From Streptomyces clavuligerus (GTDB lineage Bacteria > Actinomycetota > Actinomycetes > Streptomycetales > Streptomycetaceae), in contig NZ_CP027858.1 of assembly GCF_005519465.1 (NCBI RefSeq), positions 5,691,001-5,755,000 on the forward strand: a DNA stretch of 64,000 nt, written 5' to 3'. Under the pieces are notes generated by a model. The model worked only from the letters and a program-made list of their open reading frames with translations. It did not search any database and was not told where the DNA came from. The position numbers were made by a program, and so were the translations under genes. Each line of letters opens with the position of its first letter. Within the stretch, counting starts at the first letter, position 1. Shown here piece by piece: positions 58,009-64,000 of the stretch.

Positions 58009-58680
58009 TCAGGCCGCCTTCGCCTTGGTGGCGTACATGTCCACGTACTCCTGGCCGGACAGCCGCATCACCTCGGTCATCACCGAGTCCGTCACAGCCC
58101 GCAGCACATAGCGGTCCCGCCCCATGCCCTCGTACCGGGAGAACTCCATCGGCTCGCCGAAGCGCACCGTGACCCGGCCCGGCCGGGGCAGCCCCGTGCC
58201 GCCCGGCTGGAGCTTGTCGGTACCGATCACCGCGAACGGGACCACGGGCGCGCCGGTCATCAGCGTGAGCCGGGCGATCCCGGTCCGGCCCCGGTAGAGC
58301 CGCCCGTCGGGGGAGCGGGTGCCCTCCGGGTAGATGCCGAACACCTGCCCGTCCTCCAGCACCCGGCGCCCCGTCATCAGGGCGGCCACCCCGCCGTTCG
58401 CGCCGTCCCGGTCCACGGGCACCATGCCGACCCCGGAGAAGAACCAGGCCATGGCGCGCCCCTTGAGCCCCGTACCGGTCACATACTCGTCCTTGCCGAT
58501 GAAGAAGACCGGGCGGGGGCAGACCAGCGGCAGGATCATCGAGTCGATGAAGGTCAGATGGTTCCCGGCCAGGATGACGGGGCCGGAGCCGGGGATGTTC
58601 CCGACACCCTCCACCCGGGGCCGGAACATCAGGCGCAGAAACGGTCCGAGGACGGCCTTGAGAAGGGACAAGCGGGACAA
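58009..58680 (-). CDS. 1-acyl-sn-glycerol-3-phosphate acyltransferase-like protein
   Basis: 223 residues of the PlsC/LPLAT family: catalytic HX4D in GNHLTFIDS, acceptor-binding FGIYPEGTRSPDG and VVPFAVIGT. It acylates lysophosphatidate or a related acceptor at the inner membrane. The start is TTG at 58680, with GGAGG 6 nt upstream; no ATG or GTG fits. Convergent with the exporter gene. The 276-nt region upstream, shared with the phosphodiesterase gene, holds no other gene. Confidence 0.9.
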   Translation of the reverse strand: MSRLSLLKAVLGPFLRLMFRPRVEGVGNIPGSGPVILAGNHLTFIDSMILPLVCPRPVFFIGKDEYVTGTGLKGRAMAWFFSGVGMVPVDRDGANGGVAALMTGRRVLEDGQVFGIYPEGTRSPDGRLYRGRTGIARLTLMTGAPVVPFAVIGTDKLQPGGTGLPRPGRVTVRFGEPMEFSRYEGMGRDRYVLRAVTDSVMTEVMRLSGQEYVDMYATKAKAA

Positions 58681-58956
58681 CGGGTCCTCCGGTGTCAGAA
58701 CGGACGGCAGCGGTGGGCGGCCGGCGCGGACGCCGCGAACCCTTGTACCAAACCCCGGCTAAGGTCTCGCTGAATTCGCGCAGGTGAGGACGATACTCGC
58801 GGATCATGCGCCCCCGCACACCGGACTCACCCGGTGGATACGCGCTGTTGACATGTGTTCGCACCACGTTCGCCCAGGGTCTTCCCCCTGGAGGAGGTCC
58901 GTCCCTACCGTCGGGCACGGCCGGCAGAGTGCCGAAGGTCACAGGGAGGAACGCAG

Positions 58957-60174
58957 ATGACACAGAGCGCGACGAGCGGGGGCAGGGGCGGCGGAGCCGG
59001 TGCCCCGGGACGGCGGGCGGTGCTCGGCGCCGCCGCGGTGGGCGCCGGAGCGCTGGGCGTTCCGGCGGCGGTCGCCTCCCCGGCGGCGGTCGCCTCCCCG
59101 GCGGCGGCCGCCGCCGGGGCGCGGCACGGCGGCGGCTCCTACCGCGAGCTGCCCCGGCCGACCGTGATCGCCCACCGGGGCGCCAGCGGCTACCGCCCCG
59201 AACACACCATCGCCGCCTACCAGCTCGCCCTCGACATGGGCGCGCACGTCGTCGAACAGGATCTGGTGCCCACGCGGGACGGCCATCTCGTCTGCCGTCA
59301 CGAGAACGACATCACCGGCACCACCGATGTCGCGGACCGCCCGGAGTTCGCCTCCCGCAGAACGACCAAGAGCGTCGACGGGGAACGGCTCACCGGCTGG
59401 TTCACGGAGGACTTCACCCTCGCCGAGCTGAAGACCCTCCGCACCCGGGAGCGGATACCGCGGGTCCGGCCCAAGAACACCCTGTACGACGGCCGCTGGA
59501 CCATTCCGACCTTCGAGGAGGTGCTGCGCTGGGCCGAGCGGGAGGGCCGCCGCCGGGGCCGCCCCGTCTGGCTGCATGTCGAGACCAAGCACCCCACCTA
59601 CTTCCGCCGTCTCGGCCTCGGCCTGGAGGAGCCGCTGGCCCGGCTGCTGCGCCGGTACGGGCGGGACGGGCGGAACGCGGCCGTCTTCCTCCAGTCGTTC
59701 GAGCCGAGCAGTGTGCGGAGGCTGTCGCGGCTGGTCTCCTCGCCGCGGGTGGTCCTGCTGTCGGCCGCCGGAGAGCGGCCCTGGGACTTCGTGGAGGCGG
59801 GCGATCCGCGCACGGTCGCCGATCTGGTCAGGCCCGACGGGCTGCGCTGGATCGCCTCGTTCGCCCAGGGCATCGGGCCCACCCTGGACCTGGTCATCCC
59901 CAAGGACGCGGACGGGAGGCTCGGCGAGCCCACCACACTCGTCCGCGACGCCCACCGGGCCGGGCTGATCCTCCACCCGTACACCCTGCGCAACGAGAAC
60001 ACCTTCCTGCCCGCCGACTTCCGGCGCGACCACGGAACGGGCCCGGCCGCCGCGGCGGGCGAGTACGGCGATGTCTTCGGCGCCTACCGGCGCTACCTCG
60101 CCACCGGGATCGACGGCATCTTCACCGACCACCCGGACACCGGGCTGCTCGCCGCCGCCGACTTCCAGGGCTGA
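58957..60174 (+). CDS. Exported glycerophosphodiester phosphodiesterase
   Basis: 405 residues. A twin-arginine-containing signal (GAPGRRAVLGAAAVGAGALG) is followed by repeated VASPAA units from a 15-bp repeat. The mature GDPD domain starts VIAHRGASGYRPEHTIAAY and has EQDLVPTRDGHLVCRHE, with the catalytic His pair and Glu-Asp metal site in place, and ends DGIFTDHPDTG. It hydrolyses glycerophosphodiesters to glycerol-3-phosphate outside the cell, for phosphate or carbon supply. ATG 58957 has GGGAGGA six nt upstream. Confidence 0.93.
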   Translation: MTQSATSGGRGGGAGAPGRRAVLGAAAVGAGALGVPAAVASPAAVASPAAAAAGARHGGGSYRELPRPTVIAHRGASGYRPEHTIAAYQLALDMGAHVVEQDLVPTRDGHLVCRHENDITGTTDVADRPEFASRRTTKSVDGERLTGWFTEDFTLAELKTLRTRERIPRVRPKNTLYDGRWTIPTFEEVLRWAEREGRRRGRPVWLHVETKHPTYFRRLGLGLEEPLARLLRRYGRDGRNAAVFLQSFEPSSVRRLSRLVSSPRVVLLSAAGERPWDFVEAGDPRTVADLVRPDGLRWIASFAQGIGPTLDLVIPKDADGRLGEPTTLVRDAHRAGLILHPYTLRNENTFLPADFRRDHGTGPAAAAGEYGDVFGAYRRYLATGIDGIFTDHPDTGLLAAADFQG

Positions 60175-60199
60175 GCCGGGCCCGGCGCAGCGCTGTCGT

Positions 60200-60249
60200 C
60201 CGTACCCCGTGGGGGCCCTGTCGACGGACAGGGGCCATACGGGGTACGG
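60200..60249 (+). terminator. Long hairpin after phosphodiesterase gene
   Basis: CCGTACCCCGT (60200-60210) pairs with ACGGGGTACGG (60239-60249); an inner GGCCCTGTC/GACAGGGGCC adds about nine pairs with one bulge. It is 25 nt after the stop. Confidence 0.88.
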
Positions 60250-60502
60250 CCGTTTGAGTCCCCGTACCGGCCCGGCCGGAGGGGAACTCCCCTGGAGCGA
60301 CTGCGATGTGACGGGCAAGAACCCTACTTCCCCATGGAATTCGCAGGAAGGTTGGCTATCTCACAGAGAAAACCGTCACTGATCCGTTCCCGCCGCCTGG
60401 GATCTCCGCGCAGAATGGCGGCGACCGAGGTTGCGGCTCCTGGGCGGGGGGAAGGGAGCGAGAGACAACCGGACCCATCAGGTGAGCGGGAGGCATGCGC
60501 AC
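60250..60502 (+). other. Spacer before GNAT gene
   Basis: The gene-free interval from 60175 to 60502 contains the phosphodiesterase terminator and then an A/T-richer patch (about 60325-60385, including TTGGCTATCTCACAG) that may be the GNAT promoter. I see no further gene. Confidence 0.4.
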
Positions 60503-61009
60503 ATGGGCATGAGCGTGACCATCTCAGCGGCGACGGCGCAGGACGCGGAGCACATCCTCAAACTCCAGTACCTGTGCTACCAGAGCGAGGCGGAGCTCTA
60601 CGGCGACTACGCGATCGAACCCCTCACCCAGTCCCTGGACGACCTCCGGGCCGAGATCGCCGACGGTCCCGCGCTGGTGGCCCGGCTCGGGGACGAGGTC
60701 GTGGCCTCCGTGCGCGGCCGGGTCGGCGAGGACGGCACCGCCAGGATCGCCAAGCTGATCGTCCACCCCCGGATGCAGGGGCACGGCCTGGGCGGACGGC
60801 TGCTCGACGCGATCGAGGAGAGCTTCGCCCGGGAGCCCGCCGCCCGGCGTTTCCGGCTCTTCACCGGCCACCGCAGCGAGGGCAATCTCCGGCTCTACCG
60901 CTCCCGCGGCTATGTACCGGTCTCCCGGGAGCAGATCGGCCCCCGGCTCACCGTCGTCACCCTGGAGAAGGAGGCCGCGTCCCCGGCGGCGTTCGTGACC
61001 AGCGCCTGA
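60503..61009 (+). CDS. GNAT-family N-acetyltransferase
   Basis: 168 residues. The acetyl-CoA site reads VHPRMQGHGLGGRLLDAIE (Q/R-x-x-G-x-G/A pattern), with GNLRLYRSRGYVPVSRE near the C-terminus, as in Gcn5-related acetyltransferases. Substrate unknown. ATG at 60503 is used because GGGAGG lies 9 nt upstream; ATG two codons later is possible. It converges with the membrane protein pair. Confidence 0.88.
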   Translation: MGMSVTISAATAQDAEHILKLQYLCYQSEAELYGDYAIEPLTQSLDDLRAEIADGPALVARLGDEVVASVRGRVGEDGTARIAKLIVHPRMQGHGLGGRLLDAIEESFAREPAARRFRLFTGHRSEGNLRLYRSRGYVPVSREQIGPRLTVVTLEKEAASPAAFVTSA

Positions 61010-61028
61010 TGGGGACGGATGCGGACGG

Positions 61029-61493
61029 TCATCCCGCGTGGCTGCGCGAACGGCGCAGCCACAGCATCCCGGTGACCGGCAGCAGTACGGGGATGAGGAG
61101 ATAGCCCATGCCGTACTCCGACCAGACGGTGGAGTCCGGGAAGGCGGAGGGTTCGAGCACCGTCCAGGTGCCCACGATCACCACCCCCGCCAGCTCCGCG
61201 GCACAGCACACGAGCGCCGCCCTGCGGGCCGTCTCCCCGCCGCGCACCAGCGTGTAGGTGATGAACGCGTACACCGCGGCGGCGACCGCGGAGAGCGAGT
61301 GGGCGAGCGGGGCGCTGTCGAAGTCGGTGACGATCGCGTAGACCGAGCGGGAGACCGCGCCCACCGACATCACCGAGTACAGCCAGACGAGCAGCATCCC
61401 GGGGCCCGTGACGAGCCGGCTCCGGCCGCCTCCGGTCTCCGTCCCCGTTCCGCCTCCGCTTCCCGTTCCCGTCCCGGTCTCCGTTCCGGACAC
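61029..61493 (-). CDS. Small integral membrane protein
   Basis: 154 residues: a Gly/Thr-rich N-terminal tail (1-32) and four hydrophobic helices starting GMLLVWLYSVMSVGAVSRSVYAIV and ending LLIPVLLPVTGMLWLRRS. No family function is recognised; homologues sit beside metN in Streptomyces. The GTG start comes 2 nt after the stop of the companion membrane protein gene, so they form an operon. Confidence 0.75.
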   Translation of the reverse strand: MSGTETGTGTGSGGGTGTETGGGRSRLVTGPGMLLVWLYSVMSVGAVSRSVYAIVTDFDSAPLAHSLSAVAAAVYAFITYTLVRGGETARRAALVCCAAELAGVVIVGTWTVLEPSAFPDSTVWSEYGMGYLLIPVLLPVTGMLWLRRSRSHAG

Positions 61494-61495
61494 GG

Positions 61496-61855
61496 TCAGC
61501 CTCCCCAGATGTCGTAGAGCCGGACTTCGAGCACCGCGACCACCACCGCGCCCGCGGCGACGGTCGCCGAGCCCCAGCGCGACCGCTCCACCAGGGAGAG
61601 GAAGGCCGCCGCGGGGATCGAGAGGAACGCCCCGATCAGATAGACCACGAAGGTCGTCGTGCCGTCGTGGGGATGCGCGCCCCCGGCGATCTTGACGATC
61701 CCGACCACGAGCTGCGCCAGCGCCAGCAGCGTCACCACGGCCATGCCGATGAAGTGCCAGTCCTTGGTGGGCTGGTCGCGCAGGGCGGCGAAACCGCACC
61801 AGGCGGCGAGGGCGAGCGCGGCCACCGAGACCGTGACCGTCAGGGCGTCAAGCAT
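61496..61855 (-). CDS. Small integral membrane protein
   Basis: 119 residues with four membrane helices (LTVTVSVAALALAAWCGFAAL, then FIGMAVVTLLALAQLVVGIV and others). Function unknown. ATG 61855 is preceded by TACCCT ending 7 nt upstream and no ribosome site, suggesting a leaderless message; a longer Ala/Pro-rich start is possible. First gene of the pair, divergent from metN. Confidence 0.75.
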   Translation of the reverse strand: MLDALTVTVSVAALALAAWCGFAALRDQPTKDWHFIGMAVVTLLALAQLVVGIVKIAGGAHPHDGTTTFVVYLIGAFLSIPAAAFLSLVERSRWGSATVAAGAVVVAVLEVRLYDIWGG

Positions 61856-62070
61856 GGTTCCGAGGGTATTACGGGCCGGGGCCGCCGCCGCGCGCGCCCC
61901 TGGCCCGGGGGTGTTCGTGGCCTTGACCACATCTCCCGGCCGCCCGGCACCGCGCGGTCCCCTGCCGTCCCTGTCGTTACCGCAGGTCAGACCGGTGGGT
62001 AACCAGGAGGTCCGGAGCGGGGACAGTCCGGTGGCACCTCCCCTCTTGTCCGATATTCGGACGCCCCCCT

Positions 62071-62099
62071 TTGCGTGAACGGGCCATCTGCTTTACTTG
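62071..62099 (+). promoter_or_regulatory. Probable metNI promoter
   Basis: TTGCGT (62071-62076) and TACTTG (62094-62099) are 17 nt apart. The expected start of transcription falls at or next to the ATG of the leader ORF at 62105. Confidence 0.55.
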
Positions 62100-62104
62100 C
62101 CGCC

Positions 62105-62191
62105 ATGACCACGACGAGCTGCCGCACCCTTGCGACCGAGGCGAACCTGACGCCCGGTGCTCGTTGTATGGGTCGAATGTGCGCCTCCTGA
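62105..62191 (+). CDS. Leader peptide ORF upstream of metN (28 residues, Cys/Met near the end)
   Basis: ATG to TGA encodes 28 residues with Cys at 6, 21 and 26 and Met at 22 and 25 (ending RCMGRMCAS). The ATG lies 5 nt after a -10 hexamer, so the peptide would be translated from a leaderless RNA. It is not similar to any protein I know. Small leaderless ORFs with clustered Cys codons act as attenuators before sulfur genes in mycobacteria, so a regulatory leader peptide is plausible for a methionine transporter. It is short enough to arise by chance. Confidence 0.5.
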   Translation: MTTTSCRTLATEANLTPGARCMGRMCAS

Positions 62192-62402
62192 GGGCCCCTG
62201 CCTGTGCCTCGCGCCCCGAAGTGAGACCCCGCAGCCGTCCGGTCGGATGACCGGTTTCCGCTGTGACGCGCATGTGCCGACCCCCGCCGGAGACCGTCCC
62301 GGCGCCGGGCCTGCCGCGTTCCCACCACAGAACCCCTGACGACGAACGCCCCGTGCCCGGCGAGACGCCTGCCGCGCACTCGACAGTGACGGACATCATC
62401 CA
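62192..62402 (+). other. metN 5' leader
   Basis: 211 nt between the leader ORF and metN. CCGGTC-GGAT-GACCGG (62239-62254) and the palindrome CCCGGCGCCGGG (62298-62309) can form hairpins. I do not find SAM-I or SAM-IV riboswitch hallmarks. The opposite part of the 547-nt gap (61856-62070) shows only a TCCGATATTCGGA hairpin (62049-62061). Confidence 0.4.
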
Positions 62403-63428
62403 GTGATCACCACCACGGGCCTCACCAAGGTCTACCGCTCGCGAGGACGCGAGACCACCGCCCTGGACGGCGTCGACCTCCATGTCCGGCAGGGAGAGGT
62501 GTTCGGTGTCATCGGTCAGAGCGGCGCCGGCAAGTCCTCCCTCATCCGCTGCGTCAACCTCCTGGAGCGCCCCACCTCCGGCACCGTGACCGTGGACGGC
62601 CAGGAGCTGACCGCGCTCGCCGGACGCGGAGCGCGCGCCGGGAAGGAACTCCGCGCCGCCCGCAGCCGGATCGGCATGGTCTTCCAGCACTTCAACCTGT
62701 TGTCCTCGCGCACCGTCCAGGACAACGTCGAACTTCCCCTGGAGATCCTGGGGCACTCCGGCGCCGACCGCTCCCGGCGGGCCCTGGAACTCCTCGACCT
62801 GGTCGGCCTCGCCGACAAGGCCAAGTCCTACCCCGGCCAGCTCTCCGGCGGCCAGAAGCAGCGCGTCGGCATCGCCCGCGCCCTCGCGGGCGAGCCCAAG
62901 GTGCTCCTCTCCGACGAGGCGACCAGCGCGCTCGACCCCGAGACCACCCGCTCCATCCTCCAGCTCCTGCGCGACCTCAATGAGCGGCTGGGCCTGACCG
63001 TCCTGCTCATCACGCACGAGATGGACGTCGTCAAGACCGTCTGCGACTCCGCCGCCCTGATGGAGCGCGGCCGGATCGTCGAGTCCGGCACCGTGAGCGA
63101 ACTGCTCGCCACCCCCGGCTCCGAACTGGCCGCCGCGCTCTTCCCGGTGAGCGGCGACGCCTCCGCGTCCGATCGCACGGTCGTGGACGTCACCTTCCAC
63201 GGGGACGCCGCCACCCAGCCGGTCATCTCGCAGCTCTCCCGTACGTACAACATCGACATCTCGATCCTGGGCGCGGCCATGGACACCGTCGGCGGCAAGC
63301 AGGTCGGCCGGATGCGGATCGAACTGCCCGGCCGGTTCGAGGAGAACGTCGTCCCCATCGGCTTCCTGCGGGAACGGGGTCTCCAGGTAGAGGTGGCCGC
63401 GACCACCGCCGAGGAAGGTGCCAAGTGA
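62403..63428 (+). CDS. metN: Methionine ABC transporter ATPase
   Basis: 341 residues. Walker A GQSGAGKSS (about 39-47), signature LSGGQKQRVG (about 145), Walker B VLLSDEATSALDPE, then a C-terminal NIL domain (about 260-335) that binds methionine and trans-inhibits transport in characterised MetN proteins. It energises import of methionine. GTG start with poor ribosome site. The stop overlaps the metI GTG by 4 nt. A Cys/Met leader ORF lies upstream. Confidence 0.95.
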   Translation: MITTTGLTKVYRSRGRETTALDGVDLHVRQGEVFGVIGQSGAGKSSLIRCVNLLERPTSGTVTVDGQELTALAGRGARAGKELRAARSRIGMVFQHFNLLSSRTVQDNVELPLEILGHSGADRSRRALELLDLVGLADKAKSYPGQLSGGQKQRVGIARALAGEPKVLLSDEATSALDPETTRSILQLLRDLNERLGLTVLLITHEMDVVKTVCDSAALMERGRIVESGTVSELLATPGSELAAALFPVSGDASASDRTVVDVTFHGDAATQPVISQLSRTYNIDISILGAAMDTVGGKQVGRMRIELPGRFEENVVPIGFLRERGLQVEVAATTAEEGAK

Positions 63429-64000
63429 CCTGGTCCGAGATGTGGCCGCTGCTGGAGCAGGCGTGTTGGGACACGCTCTACATGGTCGGCTGGTCCACCG
63501 CGATCGCCGTCGTCGCCGGGCTGCCGCTGGGCATCCTGCTGGTCCTCACCGACCGGGGCGGACTGCTGGGCAACGTCGTGGTGAACAAGGTGCTGGGCGA
63601 GATCGTCAACGTCACCCGGTCGATGCCGTTCATCATCCTCATGGTCGCCCTGTTCCCCTTCACCAAGGCCATCGCCGGCACCACCATCGGCCGTGAGGGC
63701 GCGATCGTGCCGCTCGCCATCGGCGCCATCCCGTTCTTCGCCCGGCTGGTCGAGACCTCCGTCCGCGAGGTCGACCACGGCCTGGTGGAGGCCGTGCAGT
63801 CGATGGGCGGCAGCACCTGGACCGTCGTCCGCAAGGTGCTCGTCCCCGAGTCGCTGCCCTCGCTGATCGCCGGGGCCACGACCACCGTCATCGCCCTGAT
63901 CGGCTACTCCGCGATGGCGGGCGCCGTCGGCGCGGGCGGACTCGGCGACATCGCCATCCGCTACGGCTATATGCGCTTCGAGACCGAGCTGATGTGGATC
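63425..64000 (+). CDS. metI: Methionine ABC transporter permease, partial
   Basis: 192 codons are visible before the right edge. The sequence TWSEMWPLLEQACWDTLYMV, membrane helices and the EAA loop region EAVQSMGGSTWTVVRKVLVPE match MetI. It forms the membrane channel of MetNI-Q; the binding protein gene would be expected beyond the window. Confidence 0.95.
   Translation, partial: MTWSEMWPLLEQACWDTLYMVGWSTAIAVVAGLPLGILLVLTDRGGLLGNVVVNKVLGEIVNVTRSMPFIILMVALFPFTKAIAGTTIGREGAIVPLAIGAIPFFARLVETSVREVDHGLVEAVQSMGGSTWTVVRKVLVPESLPSLIAGATTTVIALIGYSAMAGAVGAGGLGDIAIRYGYMRFETELMWI

Noticed and set aside
61856..62402. SAM riboswitch upstream of metN
   Set aside because: I looked for conserved SAM-I/SAM-IV core features and did not see them; a leader ORF fits better. 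A covariance-model search would settle it.

Overview
The window is high-GC actinobacterial chromosome and looks like Streptomyces. Third codon positions are strongly G/C, GTG starts are frequent, -10 boxes often sit about 7 nt before a start codon (leaderless genes), and several blocks have an order known from Streptomyces core chromosomes: infC-rpmI-rplT-spoU, pheST, argCJBDR and metNI. The argG and argH genes directly follow argR. That linkage is described for S. clavuligerus, whereas S. coelicolor keeps argG elsewhere, so the source may be a S. clavuligerus-like species; this is inference from gene order only. I see no rRNA, tRNA, CRISPR array, insertion sequence or prophage.

Layout, left to right. 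0-5 kb: 5' end of a siderophore-interacting protein under an iron box, a 5'-3' exonuclease-domain protein, and a glycine betaine/proline-type ABC transporter whose permease and binding protein are fused. 4.5-13 kb: a cupin regulator with a cytosolic metal-receptor-like protein, then a cluster that reads as a complete gamma-glutamylation route for a small amine, most likely ethanolamine. It has a permease, a gamma-glutamyl hydrolase, a FadR-type regulator, a GlnA4-type glutamine-synthetase-like ligase, an aldehyde dehydrogenase and a short-chain dehydrogenase. Two matching GGT-N10-ACC sites overlap the predicted -10 boxes of its two operons. 13-19.6 kb: a PLP aldolase/deaminase-like enzyme, a mycosin-type subtilase with a membrane partner, a beta-lactamase-like protein, an SseB-like protein and a DUF1844 protein.

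19.6-28 kb is translation core: infC (AUC start), rpmI, rplT, a SpoU-type 2'-O-methyltransferase, a PAS histidine kinase, pheS and pheT. It ends in an unusual run of consecutive perfect inverted repeats (27.79-28.06 kb). 28-36 kb: an HTH/TPR regulator, a Nudix hydrolase, a 3-hydroxyacyl-CoA dehydrogenase, a Tat-exported GH10-like protein, a DUF1918 protein, and a divergent EamA/MocR pair whose start codons overlap. 36-47 kb: an MFS remnant fused in frame ahead of monomeric isocitrate dehydrogenase, an FAD oxidoreductase with a polytopic membrane protein, a DUF1023 hydrolase, a repeat-filled intergenic region, an acyltransferase-3 protein and a NarL-type two-component pair.

47.5-55.7 kb carries the whole second half of arginine biosynthesis (argCJBDR, argG, argH) with ArgR-type boxes before argC and argG. 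55.8-64 kb: a TetR/MFS efflux operon, a PlsC-like acyltransferase, a glycerophosphodiester phosphodiesterase, a GNAT protein, two small membrane proteins, and metN-metI, preceded by a probably leaderless 28-codon Cys/Met leader peptide.

A recurring oddity is short tandem duplication that includes the stop codon of a gene (four cases). Perfect hairpin terminators without U-tracts punctuate most transcription units.
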